A stretch of DNA of 64,000 bases from Alcanivorax sp. (lineage in GTDB: Bacteria; Pseudomonadota; Gammaproteobacteria; Pseudomonadales; Alcanivoracaceae): NCBI RefSeq assembly GCF_002726155.1, contig NZ_PBSH01000039.1, positions 1 to 64,000 on the forward strand, given 5' to 3'. Below, piece after piece: positions 46,172-55,137 of the stretch. The stretch's first letter is position 1. Each line of letters begins with the position of its first letter. The notes beneath the pieces were generated by a model. That model saw nothing but the letters and a program-made list of their open reading frames with translations. It ran no database searches and was not told the origin of the DNA. A program made the position numbers and the translations under genes.

Positions 46172-46778
46172 GCGTTCCAGCAAACGCCCCGGTGCCAGTG
46201 CCGGGGCGGCGCAGAAAGGTCAGGTGCGGATCATTGGTGGCGAACGGCGTGGCCACCGTCTGCACTTTGTGGACCACGGCGGTGATCTGCGCCCGTCGTC
46301 GGACCGCATGCGTGAAACCCTGTTTAACTGGCTGCAATTCGAGGTGCCGGGGCTGCGTGTGCTGGACCTGTTTGCCGGCTCCGGCGCGCTGGGCGCGGAA
46401 GCACTCAGCCGGGGAGCCCGTGATGCGGTGTTGGTCGAAAAACAGCGCGAACGCTGCGCGGATTTGAGCCGTCAGTTAACCCCTTTGTTTGAGGGACGCA
46501 TCACCGTGCATTGCGCCGATGCGTTGAGTTGGCTGCCTGCGCAACAGGAACCGTTTGACCTGATCTTCATTGATCCGCCCTACGACCTGGGCCTGGTGAC
46601 GCCGGCCTGTGAGGCGCTGGAAGCCCATGGGCTGCTAGCGAGCGGGGCCATTATCTATGTGGAGAGTCGCCGCCAGGGCGAGGTGCCTGCGGTACCGGCG
46701 CACTGGGTGTTGTCGAAAGAAAAAAGCAGCGGCGATATTCATGCGCGGTTGTACCGGCGGGAACCCGACGCGGTTTGA
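46161..46778 (+). CDS. rsmD: 16S rRNA (guanine(966)-N(2))-methyltransferase RsmD
   Basis: The 205-residue enzyme shows VRIIGGERRGHRL, RPSSDRMRETLFNWL, the SAM site VLDLFAGSGALGAEALSRGA and the catalytic DPPYDLG. GTG at 46161 with GAGGAG upstream is chosen; a longer frame upstream runs inside the peptidase gene. rsmD often neighbours ftsY, as here. Confidence 0.93.
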   Translation: MPRKRSSKRPGASAGAAQKGQVRIIGGERRGHRLHFVDHGGDLRPSSDRMRETLFNWLQFEVPGLRVLDLFAGSGALGAEALSRGARDAVLVEKQRERCADLSRQLTPLFEGRITVHCADALSWLPAQQEPFDLIFIDPPYDLGLVTPACEALEAHGLLASGAIIYVESRRQGEVPAVPAHWVLSKEKSSGDIHARLYRREPDAV

Positions 46779-46948
46779 CCCGTGCCGTGGCGGGATGGCG
46801 TGACGGCACAGTAAACCGGCGCCCGCGCACAGGTCTCATCCCATTGAGCCGGGCATGGGCAGGTTGCGCCAGCAAAATGGCACAACTTGCACTAGTGTGC
46901 CAGTTGTGACTGGCAAATACTGTGTCCATGAGCAACGAGGACACCGCC

Positions 46949-47854
46949 ATGAATGCCAATGCAGCCACTACTATAACTACAGGGCAACGCGATCAAGCGG
47001 CCAAGCGTCAGCCGCCGAAAAAAGTGAATAAAAGTGACATTCAGCCCCGCAAGATGGATTTTGAATTTGATCCGTCCATGCCCCGTTACTGGTTCGACAA
47101 TGACCAGTTCAAAACCATGCTCTTGACGGCCCTGTCCTGCACGTTTCCGGAAGGTGAGCGCTTCTTCGTTCGTTCCGTGCGCCATTTCCAGAAAAACCTT
47201 ACTGACCCTCTGCTGCGTGAGCAGGTGAAAGGGTTTATCGGCCAGGAAGCGCATCACGGCAATGAGCACGATGCCTTCAATGCCTTTATGGAATCCAAGG
47301 GTGTGCCCACCGGCAAGGTGGATGCTTATGTGAAAGACGGTCTGAAATTCATGGCCAAGTGGTTGTCGCCGGAGCGGCAGCTGGCCAAGACCTGCGCGCT
47401 GGAGCATTTCACCGCCATGCTGGCGGAAATGATTCTGGAACATCCGGAATTTATCGAAGGCATGGACGAGCGCATGGTGCCGCTGTGGTTGTGGCATGCG
47501 GTGGAAGAAAGCGAACACAAATCCGTGGCCTTTGATGTGTACCGTGACCAGGTGGACAGCTATTGGGTGCGTACCTCGGAGATGGCCTTTACCACGGTGG
47601 AGTTTATTGGTTTTACCATCCTGCATTACAACCAGTTGCGCGCCGAAATGGATGATCCCACTGACTGGAAATCTGTGCGTCAGGGGCTCAACTGGTTGGT
47701 GGGCAAGCCCGGTTGGCTGCGCAAGCTGGGTAAATCCTACCTGGCCTATTACAAGCGTGATTTTCACCCTTCCAAGCGCGACAGTGCCCACCTGCGCCAG
47801 CAGGGTCTGGAAAAACTGTCGCGGCTGATGAAGCGCCCTGAGTTGCTGTCCTGA
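46949..47854 (+). CDS. PF10118-type metal-dependent hydrolase
   Basis: The ~301-residue protein has histidine/glutamate clusters GQEAHHGNEHDAFN at about 98-111, LEHFTAMLAEMIL near 160 and WHAVEESEHKSVAFDVY near 187, the pattern of the PF10118 family annotated as metal-dependent hydrolases. These are common in marine hydrocarbon degraders, yet no reaction is established. ATG 46949 follows GAGGAC; in-frame ATG 46928 and GTG 46922 are alternatives. Confidence 0.8.
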   Translation: MNANAATTITTGQRDQAAKRQPPKKVNKSDIQPRKMDFEFDPSMPRYWFDNDQFKTMLLTALSCTFPEGERFFVRSVRHFQKNLTDPLLREQVKGFIGQEAHHGNEHDAFNAFMESKGVPTGKVDAYVKDGLKFMAKWLSPERQLAKTCALEHFTAMLAEMILEHPEFIEGMDERMVPLWLWHAVEESEHKSVAFDVYRDQVDSYWVRTSEMAFTTVEFIGFTILHYNQLRAEMDDPTDWKSVRQGLNWLVGKPGWLRKLGKSYLAYYKRDFHPSKRDSAHLRQQGLEKLSRLMKRPELLS

Positions 47855-47863
47855 CTCTGCCTG

Positions 47864-47894
47864 ACTGACCGGGGCGTGACCTCGGTCAGTTTTT
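47864..47894 (+). terminator. Intrinsic terminator
   Basis: ACTGACCG and CGGTCAGT form an eight-bp stem, followed by T5. It lies 10 bases after the PF10118 gene. Confidence 0.65.
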
Positions 47895-47967
47895 ACCGCG
47901 TTCTTACCATCAAGTTCCCCTGCAACCGGGTATATTCGAAGGTGTCTGTTTCGGCAGGGAGCGCCTG

Positions 47968-49176
47968 ATGACACCGCCAGATTCCCCTTCTCATTCCTCC
48001 AGTACTGAAACGCGACAGGTCGCGCGCGGATTACAGGCGCCGGTGCTCGCGTTTCCGTTTCGCCTGTTTTTTCTATCCGCGGCCCTGGTTGCTGCGCTAT
48101 TGGTGCCGCTATGGCTGTTTGTGCTGACTCAGGGCGGCATGAGTCACCTGGCGTTGGCGCCCCTGCACTGGCATCAGCACGAAATGCTGGCGGGGTTTCT
48201 CAATGCGGCCATTGCCGGCTTTCTTCTCACCGCGGTCTGCAACTGGACCGGGGCGCGCCCGGTGGCCGGCGGACCGCTATTAGCCGTGTGGTTGCTGTGG
48301 CTGGCCGGTCGGTTGGCGATGATGTTCGGGGGAGCCTGGCCACTCTTGGCGACAGTGATCGATCTGGCCTTCTTGCCGTTACTGGCCTGGCTGGCCGGGA
48401 TTCGCATCTGGCATGCCCGTCAGTATCGGCAACTGATTCTGATGATGGTGCTGGCGGCCTGCTGGGGGCTGGATCTGTTGTTTCATCTGTCCGCGTCGCC
48501 TCGGTATTTGCATGCGCTGGTGGTGTTGGCGGCGGTGCTGATATTGATTATCGGTGGACGCATTACTCCGGCGTTTACGCGTAACTGGCTGCAAGCCCGC
48601 GGGCGGGACAGTACCCGGGTGCGTACTATCCCCTGGATGACACCGGTGGGCCTGGGAGCGGCGCTGGCGGTGGCGGTGCTGGTGGCGCTCAATATGCAGG
48701 GAGCGGTATTGGCGGTGCTGGCATTCGTTGCTGCGGCTATGGCGCTGCTGCGCTTGGCGGGTTGGTCGTCCTGGCAGATTCGCGATGAACCGTTGCTGTG
48801 GATCTTGCACCTGGGGCATGTGTGGGTGGTGCTGGGGTTTGTGTTGCTGGCGCTGGCCCAGTGGCACTGGGTGGCGCCGACCAGCTGGCTGCATGCCCTT
48901 GGGGCCGGGGCCATGGGCACTACCATTATGGGGGTGATGACCCGTGTGGCGGTGGGGCATACCGGCCGTGCCATGGCGCTGCCGCCCGGCGGGATCCTGC
49001 TGTATGCCCTGGTGCTGACGGCGGGCGGTTTGCGGGTGCTGGCGGCGTTGGGCTGGCTGCCCTGGTTATCCGGTGTGTGGCTGTCCGCCGGTTTGTGGAG
49101 CCTGGCTTTTGCCGGTTTTTTACTGCTCTACGGGCCAGTGCTGACCCGCCCACGGGTGGATGGCAAGCCGGGATGA
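47968..49176 (+). CDS. NnrS family membrane protein
   Basis: The 402-residue protein has about 12 membrane helices. HWHQHEMLAGFLNAAIAGFLLTAVCNWTG at about 70-98 is the NnrS signature with candidate heme- or copper-ligating histidines. NnrS relates to nitric oxide stress and denitrification; no other nitrogen-oxide gene is nearby. It overlaps nothing functional downstream. Confidence 0.88.
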   Translation: MTPPDSPSHSSSTETRQVARGLQAPVLAFPFRLFFLSAALVAALLVPLWLFVLTQGGMSHLALAPLHWHQHEMLAGFLNAAIAGFLLTAVCNWTGARPVAGGPLLAVWLLWLAGRLAMMFGGAWPLLATVIDLAFLPLLAWLAGIRIWHARQYRQLILMMVLAACWGLDLLFHLSASPRYLHALVVLAAVLILIIGGRITPAFTRNWLQARGRDSTRVRTIPWMTPVGLGAALAVAVLVALNMQGAVLAVLAFVAAAMALLRLAGWSSWQIRDEPLLWILHLGHVWVVLGFVLLALAQWHWVAPTSWLHALGAGAMGTTIMGVMTRVAVGHTGRAMALPPGGILLYALVLTAGGLRVLAALGWLPWLSGVWLSAGLWSLAFAGFLLLYGPVLTRPRVDGKPG

Positions 49177-49213
49177 TAGGGTGGGCAGAACAGCAATGGC
49201 CGCAGAGGATGGT

Positions 49214-49510
49214 ATGCACTGGCTGAAACGATGGCTGACCCCGGGGCGCAAGCAACACAAGCCTGAGCAGGAAACCGGGCTGGCCGAAGAGAAGAGTGAG
49301 ATCGCACCGGGGCCAGCGCTGGGTGAACACCACGCCGCCCATGGCAGTGATGAAGACCCGGAACCGTTGCACCGGGGGCGACGGCGTTTGAAAGAAACCT
49401 ACACCAGCCACTGGGATCTGGATTATATGCCCCGTGATGAGCTGGAAGAGGTGTTGTCCGGCGAGGCTGACAAGCCTGCCAGCGATGATGGCAAAAAGAA
49501 CGCGGAATAA
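49214..49510 (+). CDS. Small hydrophilic protein of unknown function
   Basis: The 98-residue protein starts MHWLKRWLTPGRKQHKPEQE after GAGGA with a five-base spacer. It is highly charged and probably disordered in the middle, with a conserved-looking RRRLKETYTSHWDLDYMPRDELEEVL segment. No family recognised. Earlier in-frame starts at 49160 and 49196 overlap or abut nnrS. Confidence 0.6.
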   Translation: MHWLKRWLTPGRKQHKPEQETGLAEEKSEIAPGPALGEHHAAHGSDEDPEPLHRGRRRLKETYTSHWDLDYMPRDELEEVLSGEADKPASDDGKKNAE

Positions 49511-49522
49511 CGGCCCGACTGT

Positions 49523-50326
49523 TTATGCGGGCCGGGCCACCTGCATTTCGCTAAAGCGCTTGGAAACGCGCACGACGATATCGCTCTGAAATGCTTTCTC
49601 GTAATGCACATCCAGCACATAGGCCTTGGCCCGCAGCCGAATGGCCAACCGGTAGCCCACCTCGATTTCTTCAATGGCAAAGGTGACCGGTTTTTTCAGG
49701 TAGGCGTAACGGCTGGTGACGATGATTTCCTCCACGATGGCCTGGGCCTGCTCGATGTTGGCATCCAGCGCCACGTGGAAATCGGTGACCACCATCATGT
49801 CCAGTTCGCCGGCGTTACCGGAGGCCACCACGTCGGTGATAAAACGTGAATTGGGAATGGTGACCAGGTTGTCGTCCAGGGTTTGCAGGCGCACGGTGCG
49901 CAGACCAATGGAGACAATTTCCCCGTAAACGTTATCAAAGCTGACCCGGTCGCCCACCCGGAACGGGCGGTCGAACAGCAGAAGTAGCCCGGCTACCAGC
50001 GAGGCGGCGATGTCTTTCAGGGCAAAGCCCAGTGCCACCGCAATGGAGCCCCCGGCGGCGAGCATGAATTCCTTGGGCGGTTGCAGCACCCCGATCACCA
50101 GCGCAATGGCACCCACGGTGTAGAGCACAAACCCGATCAGGGTGGTGATCTGCAGAATCAGGAAGCGCCGGGTGGGCATTTTCTCGGTGATTTTCTGGCT
50201 CGCCTTGCTGATACCCCAGTTCAGCGCCCATAGCACCAGGCCGCCGATAAACAGCAGCATCAATGCGTAGACATTGAACAGTTCCACCACGACAGTCAGG
50301 TCGTTGACGATATTTCCATCATTCAT
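49523..50326 (-). CDS. Small-conductance mechanosensitive channel (MscS family)
   Basis: The 267-residue protein has three membrane segments (about 18-35, 55-80, 90-115), the glycine/alanine-rich pore helix GGSIAVALGFALKDIAASLVAG and the MscS beta domain DRPFRVGDRVSFDNVYGEIVSIG, LDDNLVTIPNSRF. The heptameric channel releases solutes on hypo-osmotic shock. It overlaps the upstream ATPase gene by eight bases, so the two are coupled. Confidence 0.92.
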   Translation of the reverse strand: MNDGNIVNDLTVVVELFNVYALMLLFIGGLVLWALNWGISKASQKITEKMPTRRFLILQITTLIGFVLYTVGAIALVIGVLQPPKEFMLAAGGSIAVALGFALKDIAASLVAGLLLLFDRPFRVGDRVSFDNVYGEIVSIGLRTVRLQTLDDNLVTIPNSRFITDVVASGNAGELDMMVVTDFHVALDANIEQAQAIVEEIIVTSRYAYLKKPVTFAIEEIEVGYRLAIRLRAKAYVLDVHYEKAFQSDIVVRVSKRFSEMQVARPA

Positions 50327-53054
50327 TGAGCAGGTTCTTCCGTGTCAGGTAACTGATCACCTGCTGGTACCACAAGGGGACCAGGCGGTAGCGGCTGTTT
50401 TCATCCTTGTGCAGAAAGCCGGCATCGAAGCCGCCTTTCAATGCGTAACGCACGATGTTTTCCGACAAATGGGTGACCGCGCTGATTTCGTGGCTGGTCA
50501 GATTCTCGTGGGTGGCAATGGCCGCGTACACAAACAGGGAGTTGTCGCCCATGCCGTCGAGCAGGCTGGCGGAAGGCGGGTTGGGCAGCCCAACGGTGAC
50601 CTGCCGGCCCTTCACTTTCACCGAGGTCAGGAACAACCGTAAGGCCACCATGGGGTTGCCGCGGCTGGCGTCCCACAGCAGGCTGAAATAACGTTGTTCC
50701 GCGTTGCGCAAATTGCCTGCTTCTGGCCCGCGCGAGGACAGCAGCACTTCGTCGTAGCGTAACTTGAAGCCGCTCAGGTGGTTGCGGCTGAGGATCAGCG
50801 AGCGAATATCGGTTTGCCCCCAGCGTTTCACCCGGACCACATTGCGGAACTGGTATTCGCGGCCGAAGACATTGCATAGATAGGCCCAGCTCTGGTTGTT
50901 GATCAGCAGTAACCAAAACACATTGTCCAGCCGGGCATTGACCAGGTTAAGCACCGTACGCCAGCCTTCCAGGCCGCCCAACTGTGCCAGGAAAAAGTTC
51001 TGCGCTTCATCCAGTACCACCAGCGTGGGTGGTCGTTGTTCGTCTTCCTTGACCAGGGCGGCGGGGCCGTCGTTGACCAGGTCCGACCCCAGGGCGTCGC
51101 CAATCAATTGATGGATGGCTTCCGGTGTGCAGGTTTTCGGGGGGACTTTCAGGTGCAGGGTTGTTAACGATTCACAGCTTTTTTCCAGCACCGTGTTGAG
51201 CTTGCCCAACGACACACTTTTGCCACAGCCTTTTTCACCCGCTACCACCAACGCATTTTCATCGGTTTTGTCTTCGTGCCAGCGCTGGATGCTTTTCTCC
51301 ATGGCCGCCACCAGCCCGGTATCGATAAACGGGGTTTTGTTCGCATCGTCCGGCAGGGCGGAGGCAAACCAGCGCTCGTAGGACTGTGCCGCCGGTTGTT
51401 CTGCGTCATCGGTCTCGTCTTCGTCGGTGGCCACCGTGGCACGGAACCGGAACCAGCGGGCCTTGAGCCGCATGTACCAGTCGAAGTCCGCCAGCACCCG
51501 GTCCACAAAGCCGACCAGAAAGCTGATCAATGCGACCGGTAGCAGCAAGGGCGCGAACAGCCAGAACAGGCTGGGGCTGAGTAGACGGGCGATGAGCGGG
51601 TCTACCCGCGAGGGCATCAAGGTCTGCAGGCACACCTGATAGTCCTGGTGGCGCAGCGCCAGCAAGCGCCCGAGCCCCCAGTAAATGGCCACCAGCAGTA
51701 CCCCGAGAAACAGGTAATACATAAGGGATGGGCCCAGGCTTTCCCAGACCACAATGACCGGCACCCAGGGGACAATCATCCAGCGCGCCAGGTTTCGGGC
51801 GTGGTGTGTTACCTGCTGGGTCTGTCCACCGCCCAGGTAAGCATTGGCGCTCTGCGCAACGCGCATTACCAGCCATTCGCCGATCAGGCAGAGCAGGCCG
51901 TAGATTACATACAGTTGCGCGAGTGGCAGCAGCCACAACAGGATCTTGCTGGACGGGGTGTCCAGCAGCGGGTCCAGCCGCCCGAGTACCAGCCAGATCA
52001 GAATCCACGGCAGAATCGGTGCCAGCCCGCTGATCAGGCGGCTGGCGTTGAGCAGCCAGCGGCGCTCACCGCTGAGCTGAACCACCCGATCATGCAGGGA
52101 CAGCGCCCAGCGGCGGGTGCGCTGGGCCAGGTGAATAAGCAACCAGAAACCCACACCCCCGAGAATCAGCGCCAGGATGTTTTGTACCACTGGCATGAAG
52201 CCGCCGTTGCGGATGGGGCCATTCAGGTCGTAACGCATCAACGAGAGAATATCGAGCACGCGCAGACCAATGCGGTGGCTTTCGTGCTGTAACAGCAGCG
52301 GAGCCTGACTCAGTCCGCCCAGGTTGTTGATCTGGTCCAGTAGCGGGCGGCTCTGCCACAGTTCGGCGCGGAGCGCGCGTACGTCTTTCTGAATGTCCAG
52401 TCGGGTCTTGAGCAAGCTGCGCCACGCCGAGGAGCTGGTGCCGGTGGGGGGGCGCAATGTGGGTAACTGCAGCCACAGCGTATCCAGGGTTTGCAGTGCC
52501 TCTTCAGGGGCGCTCTGCAGCTTGCCCAGCACCGTCCACACTTGCTGGATGTGCTGTTGCAGGATCTGGCTGGCCTGGCTGATGGATGGGTCCGTCTCCG
52601 GACTCTCGGACAGGGCCTGCAGCTGGGTATGGTGCGTTGCCAGGTTCATAAAGGCCTGGCGCTGGGGGTAATTGAGTGCGAAAAACCCCTGCCGCAATGT
52701 GTGGCGCGTGTTTTCCAGGGTGTTGATCTGCTGGGTCAGCGTATCGATATCATTCTGGGTGGCCGGGCATTTGCTGTCGACCACTGAAAGCGGCTGCGGA
52801 GTGGCCAGGGGCAGCAGTGGCCTTTGGTTCAGGGGGCGGCCCAGCAGGGTATTGAGCTGGTGTGGGGCGGGAATGTCGCCATCCAGGATGGATTGCAGGG
52901 TGTCACGATCGGTACGCAGCAGTTGGCGCTGTTGTTTCAGTTGGGCGAGGGTCAGCTCTGCCGCATCGCAGGCCGCATTTTCGGCCGCGTGCAGCGGGGA
53001 AATCACCAACAGGGCCAATAGCCCGAAAACCAGCCAGACGCGGGGCGATACCAT
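50319..53054 (-). CDS. Membrane-anchored AAA ATPase coupled to an MscS channel
   Basis: The 911-residue protein has a signal peptide (VFGLLALLVISPLHA), a periplasmic helical region at about 25-270 with coiled-coil character (TLAQLKQQRQLLRTDRDTLQ), about six to eight membrane segments at roughly 275-560, and a cytoplasmic AAA+ domain with Walker A GEKGCGKS near 603 and Walker B TLVVLDEAQNFF near 676. A C-terminal winged-helix-like segment (LTSHEISAVTHLSENIVRYALKGG) ends it. The N-terminal plan recalls MscK-type periplasmic regions, but the channel is encoded by the next gene. ATG 53054 follows GAGGAA. No named family recognised. Confidence 0.78.
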   Translation of the reverse strand: MVSPRVWLVFGLLALLVISPLHAAENAACDAAELTLAQLKQQRQLLRTDRDTLQSILDGDIPAPHQLNTLLGRPLNQRPLLPLATPQPLSVVDSKCPATQNDIDTLTQQINTLENTRHTLRQGFFALNYPQRQAFMNLATHHTQLQALSESPETDPSISQASQILQQHIQQVWTVLGKLQSAPEEALQTLDTLWLQLPTLRPPTGTSSSAWRSLLKTRLDIQKDVRALRAELWQSRPLLDQINNLGGLSQAPLLLQHESHRIGLRVLDILSLMRYDLNGPIRNGGFMPVVQNILALILGGVGFWLLIHLAQRTRRWALSLHDRVVQLSGERRWLLNASRLISGLAPILPWILIWLVLGRLDPLLDTPSSKILLWLLPLAQLYVIYGLLCLIGEWLVMRVAQSANAYLGGGQTQQVTHHARNLARWMIVPWVPVIVVWESLGPSLMYYLFLGVLLVAIYWGLGRLLALRHQDYQVCLQTLMPSRVDPLIARLLSPSLFWLFAPLLLPVALISFLVGFVDRVLADFDWYMRLKARWFRFRATVATDEDETDDAEQPAAQSYERWFASALPDDANKTPFIDTGLVAAMEKSIQRWHEDKTDENALVVAGEKGCGKSVSLGKLNTVLEKSCESLTTLHLKVPPKTCTPEAIHQLIGDALGSDLVNDGPAALVKEDEQRPPTLVVLDEAQNFFLAQLGGLEGWRTVLNLVNARLDNVFWLLLINNQSWAYLCNVFGREYQFRNVVRVKRWGQTDIRSLILSRNHLSGFKLRYDEVLLSSRGPEAGNLRNAEQRYFSLLWDASRGNPMVALRLFLTSVKVKGRQVTVGLPNPPSASLLDGMGDNSLFVYAAIATHENLTSHEISAVTHLSENIVRYALKGGFDAGFLHKDENSRYRLVPLWYQQVISYLTRKNLLNE

Positions 53055-53269
53055 TCGCTGTTCCTCTGCTCCATGTGGGCCTGCGGTCAGGCTTCTTGTT
53101 GTCTCGGAAGCCATTGTAGGAAGGCGATGCCTGCGTTGTATAGCGATTGCAGGAATTGATCGCAGGGATGGGCAAGAACCGCAGGCAGAGGTTCTGCAGG
53201 GGGTGCTATAGTCAAAGACATGAATCTGGACTGTTCCGGCATGGATCGGACCGGCAGAAGGAGAGCGAC

Positions 53270-53677
53270 ATGCAAGAGATGACTGTGCGAGCCTTGATGG
53301 CCAAGCACCCCATGGCAATCAAGACCGGCACCGAGCTGACCGAAGTGGTGGACGCGCTGTTGCAGCACAAATTCACCGGGCTGCCGGTGGTGGACAGCCA
53401 GAACAAGGTGGTGGGGTTTGTCTCCGAACAGGATTGCCTGCGCAAGCTGCTGATTTCCAGTTATCACTGTGAAGGGGCGCTGGTGGTGGAAGACTTCATG
53501 CATGATCAGCCGCTGACGGTGAAAGAGGATGATTCTGCGGTGAACGTGGCGGAGCTAATGGTCACGGAAAAACCCAAGATTTACCCGGTGGTGGATGGCC
53601 AAGGGAAACTGACGGGGCTGTTGACCCGCGAGCAGGTGCTGCGTGCGCTGAAGGACAGCCGTCGGGGCTGCGACTGA
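53270..53677 (+). CDS. CBS-domain pair protein
   Basis: The 135-residue protein consists of two CBS domains (about 1-62 with VRALMAKHPMAIKTGTELTE and GLPVVDSQNKVVGFVSEQD; about 70-130 with VEDFMHDQPLTVKEDDSA and YPVVDGQGKLTGLLTREQ). Such Bateman modules bind adenine nucleotides and regulate partners. AAGGAGAG precedes the ATG. It is divergent from the AAA ATPase gene, so an osmotic or energy link is possible but unproven. Confidence 0.88.
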   Translation: MQEMTVRALMAKHPMAIKTGTELTEVVDALLQHKFTGLPVVDSQNKVVGFVSEQDCLRKLLISSYHCEGALVVEDFMHDQPLTVKEDDSAVNVAELMVTEKPKIYPVVDGQGKLTGLLTREQVLRALKDSRRGCD

Positions 53678-53795
53678 CTGGGGGTTGCGCCCGCTTCTCC
53701 TGCCAGTAGCGCGATGACCGTTGCGTACAATTCCCGGTTAGGGGCTGCCGGTAAGCTCTGTGACAGCTCAAAACAACAACTCGGGAGAGCTGTCC

Positions 53796-54287
53796 ATGCG
53801 TGATCTCAATACTTTTCTGGCGGACTATGGCGATAGCCACCGCAATCCGGTCAATCAATGGGTACACATCCTCTGTGTGCCGGCCATTTTTGTGTCCACC
53901 CTGGGGCTGTTCTGGCTGATACCGCTGGGGCACTGGCTGGGCCTGGAAGGCAGCCTGGCGTACTGGGTCAACGGCGGCACCTTGCTGGCGGCGATCTGCA
54001 TGCCATTCTATCTGCGCATGTCCGCGGGCATGACGGTACTGATGGGCGTTTGGCTGGCCCTGTCCCTTGCCGCCGTGGTGGCCGTGGATCGCAGTGCCCT
54101 GTCGTTGGGCTGGAGTGCGGCGGCCTTGTGGTTGCTGGCCTGGGCCGTACAGGTGTGGGGCCACAAGGTAGAGGGAAAGAAGCCGTCGTTTGTGGATGAT
54201 CTGGTGTTCCTGTTGGTCGGCCCCATGTTCGTCAGCATTGAGCTGGCCCACAAGCTGGGGCTGCGCCGCTCCGGTGTGGTGAATTGA
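53796..54287 (+). CDS. Mpo1-like (DUF962) membrane protein
   Basis: The 163-residue protein has the DUF962 signature DYGDSHRNPVNQWVHILCVPAIFVS near the start, four to five membrane helices and WAVQVWGHKVEGKKPSFVDDLVFLLVGPMFVSIEL at the end. The yeast homologue is a dioxygenase in 2-hydroxy fatty acid alpha-oxidation; the conserved histidines here agree with that. GGGAGAG precedes the ATG. Confidence 0.87.
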   Translation: MRDLNTFLADYGDSHRNPVNQWVHILCVPAIFVSTLGLFWLIPLGHWLGLEGSLAYWVNGGTLLAAICMPFYLRMSAGMTVLMGVWLALSLAAVVAVDRSALSLGWSAAALWLLAWAVQVWGHKVEGKKPSFVDDLVFLLVGPMFVSIELAHKLGLRRSGVVN

Positions 54288-54340
54288 TCAGGCGCTAATG
54301 AGCGTTGCCTGCCCGGCCCCGGGCGGGCACTATTTCCGGC

Positions 54341-55135
54341 ATGTCCCAATCGTCGCCGGCTTCCGATCCCCGTCTGCTGACCCCGCTGTTTCTCTGGCGG
54401 GGCGGTTGGCTGATGGCGCTTTCCTCGCTGCACAACCAGCCCCACCAGCATGTGGCGGCGTCGTTACTGGTCGGGTTGGAAAAGGATATCCGGGTCACCC
54501 GTGAAGGCCGGGTTCTTTGTGCCCGGGCCGTCCTGGTGCCCCCGGAGTGCCAGCAAAGCCTGCACAGCGATGGCCCGGTGGCGATCCTGCATCTCGACCC
54601 GGACGAGCCGGCCTGGCGATCCCTGGCCCTGCAGCAGCCGTTATCGGCGGCGCACCAGCAGTGGCTCAGCGATACCTTGCGTGATTTATCGCGGACGGCT
54701 CACCCCGAAACCGGGGTGGTGACGTTTGTGCAGCAACTGCGGCGGCTGGCGTCCCCGCCGCCGCTGGATGCGCGCATTGCCGCCAGCTGTGCCTGGCTGC
54801 GTGATGCGCCGGAGCCGGCGCCCACCATGACTCGCCTGGCGCAGCAGGTCGGGCTGTCCGAATCCCGCTTTCGCCACCTTTTCCGGGAACAGATGGGGGT
54901 AACGCTGAAGCGTTATCTGCTGCATCTAAAATGCCAGCGCGCCCTGTCGCTCTGGCAGAGCGGGATGAACTTTACCGATCTGGCGGTGCTGGCCGGCTTT
55001 TACGATCAGCCTCATCTCAACCGGACACTTCGTGCCATGTTCGATGCCTTGCCGTCGGGGTATGCTCGGGGTCAAACGGTGCAGGTCGTGCCTCTGTCGA
55101 TACCTGCTGAAAACCGCACAACCCCTGTGGAGTGA
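54341..55135 (+). CDS. AraC family transcriptional regulator
   Basis: The 264-residue protein has an N-terminal cupin-like region with HQHVAASLLVGL at about 35-46 and a C-terminal AraC domain with two helix-turn-helices (MTRLAQQVGLSESRFRHLF; FTDLAVLAGFYDQPHLNRTL). It precedes a crotonase by two bases on the same strand and may regulate it. Confidence 0.85.
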   Translation: MSQSSPASDPRLLTPLFLWRGGWLMALSSLHNQPHQHVAASLLVGLEKDIRVTREGRVLCARAVLVPPECQQSLHSDGPVAILHLDPDEPAWRSLALQQPLSAAHQQWLSDTLRDLSRTAHPETGVVTFVQQLRRLASPPPLDARIAASCAWLRDAPEPAPTMTRLAQQVGLSESRFRHLFREQMGVTLKRYLLHLKCQRALSLWQSGMNFTDLAVLAGFYDQPHLNRTLRAMFDALPSGYARGQTVQVVPLSIPAENRTTPVE

Positions 55136-55137
55136 TC

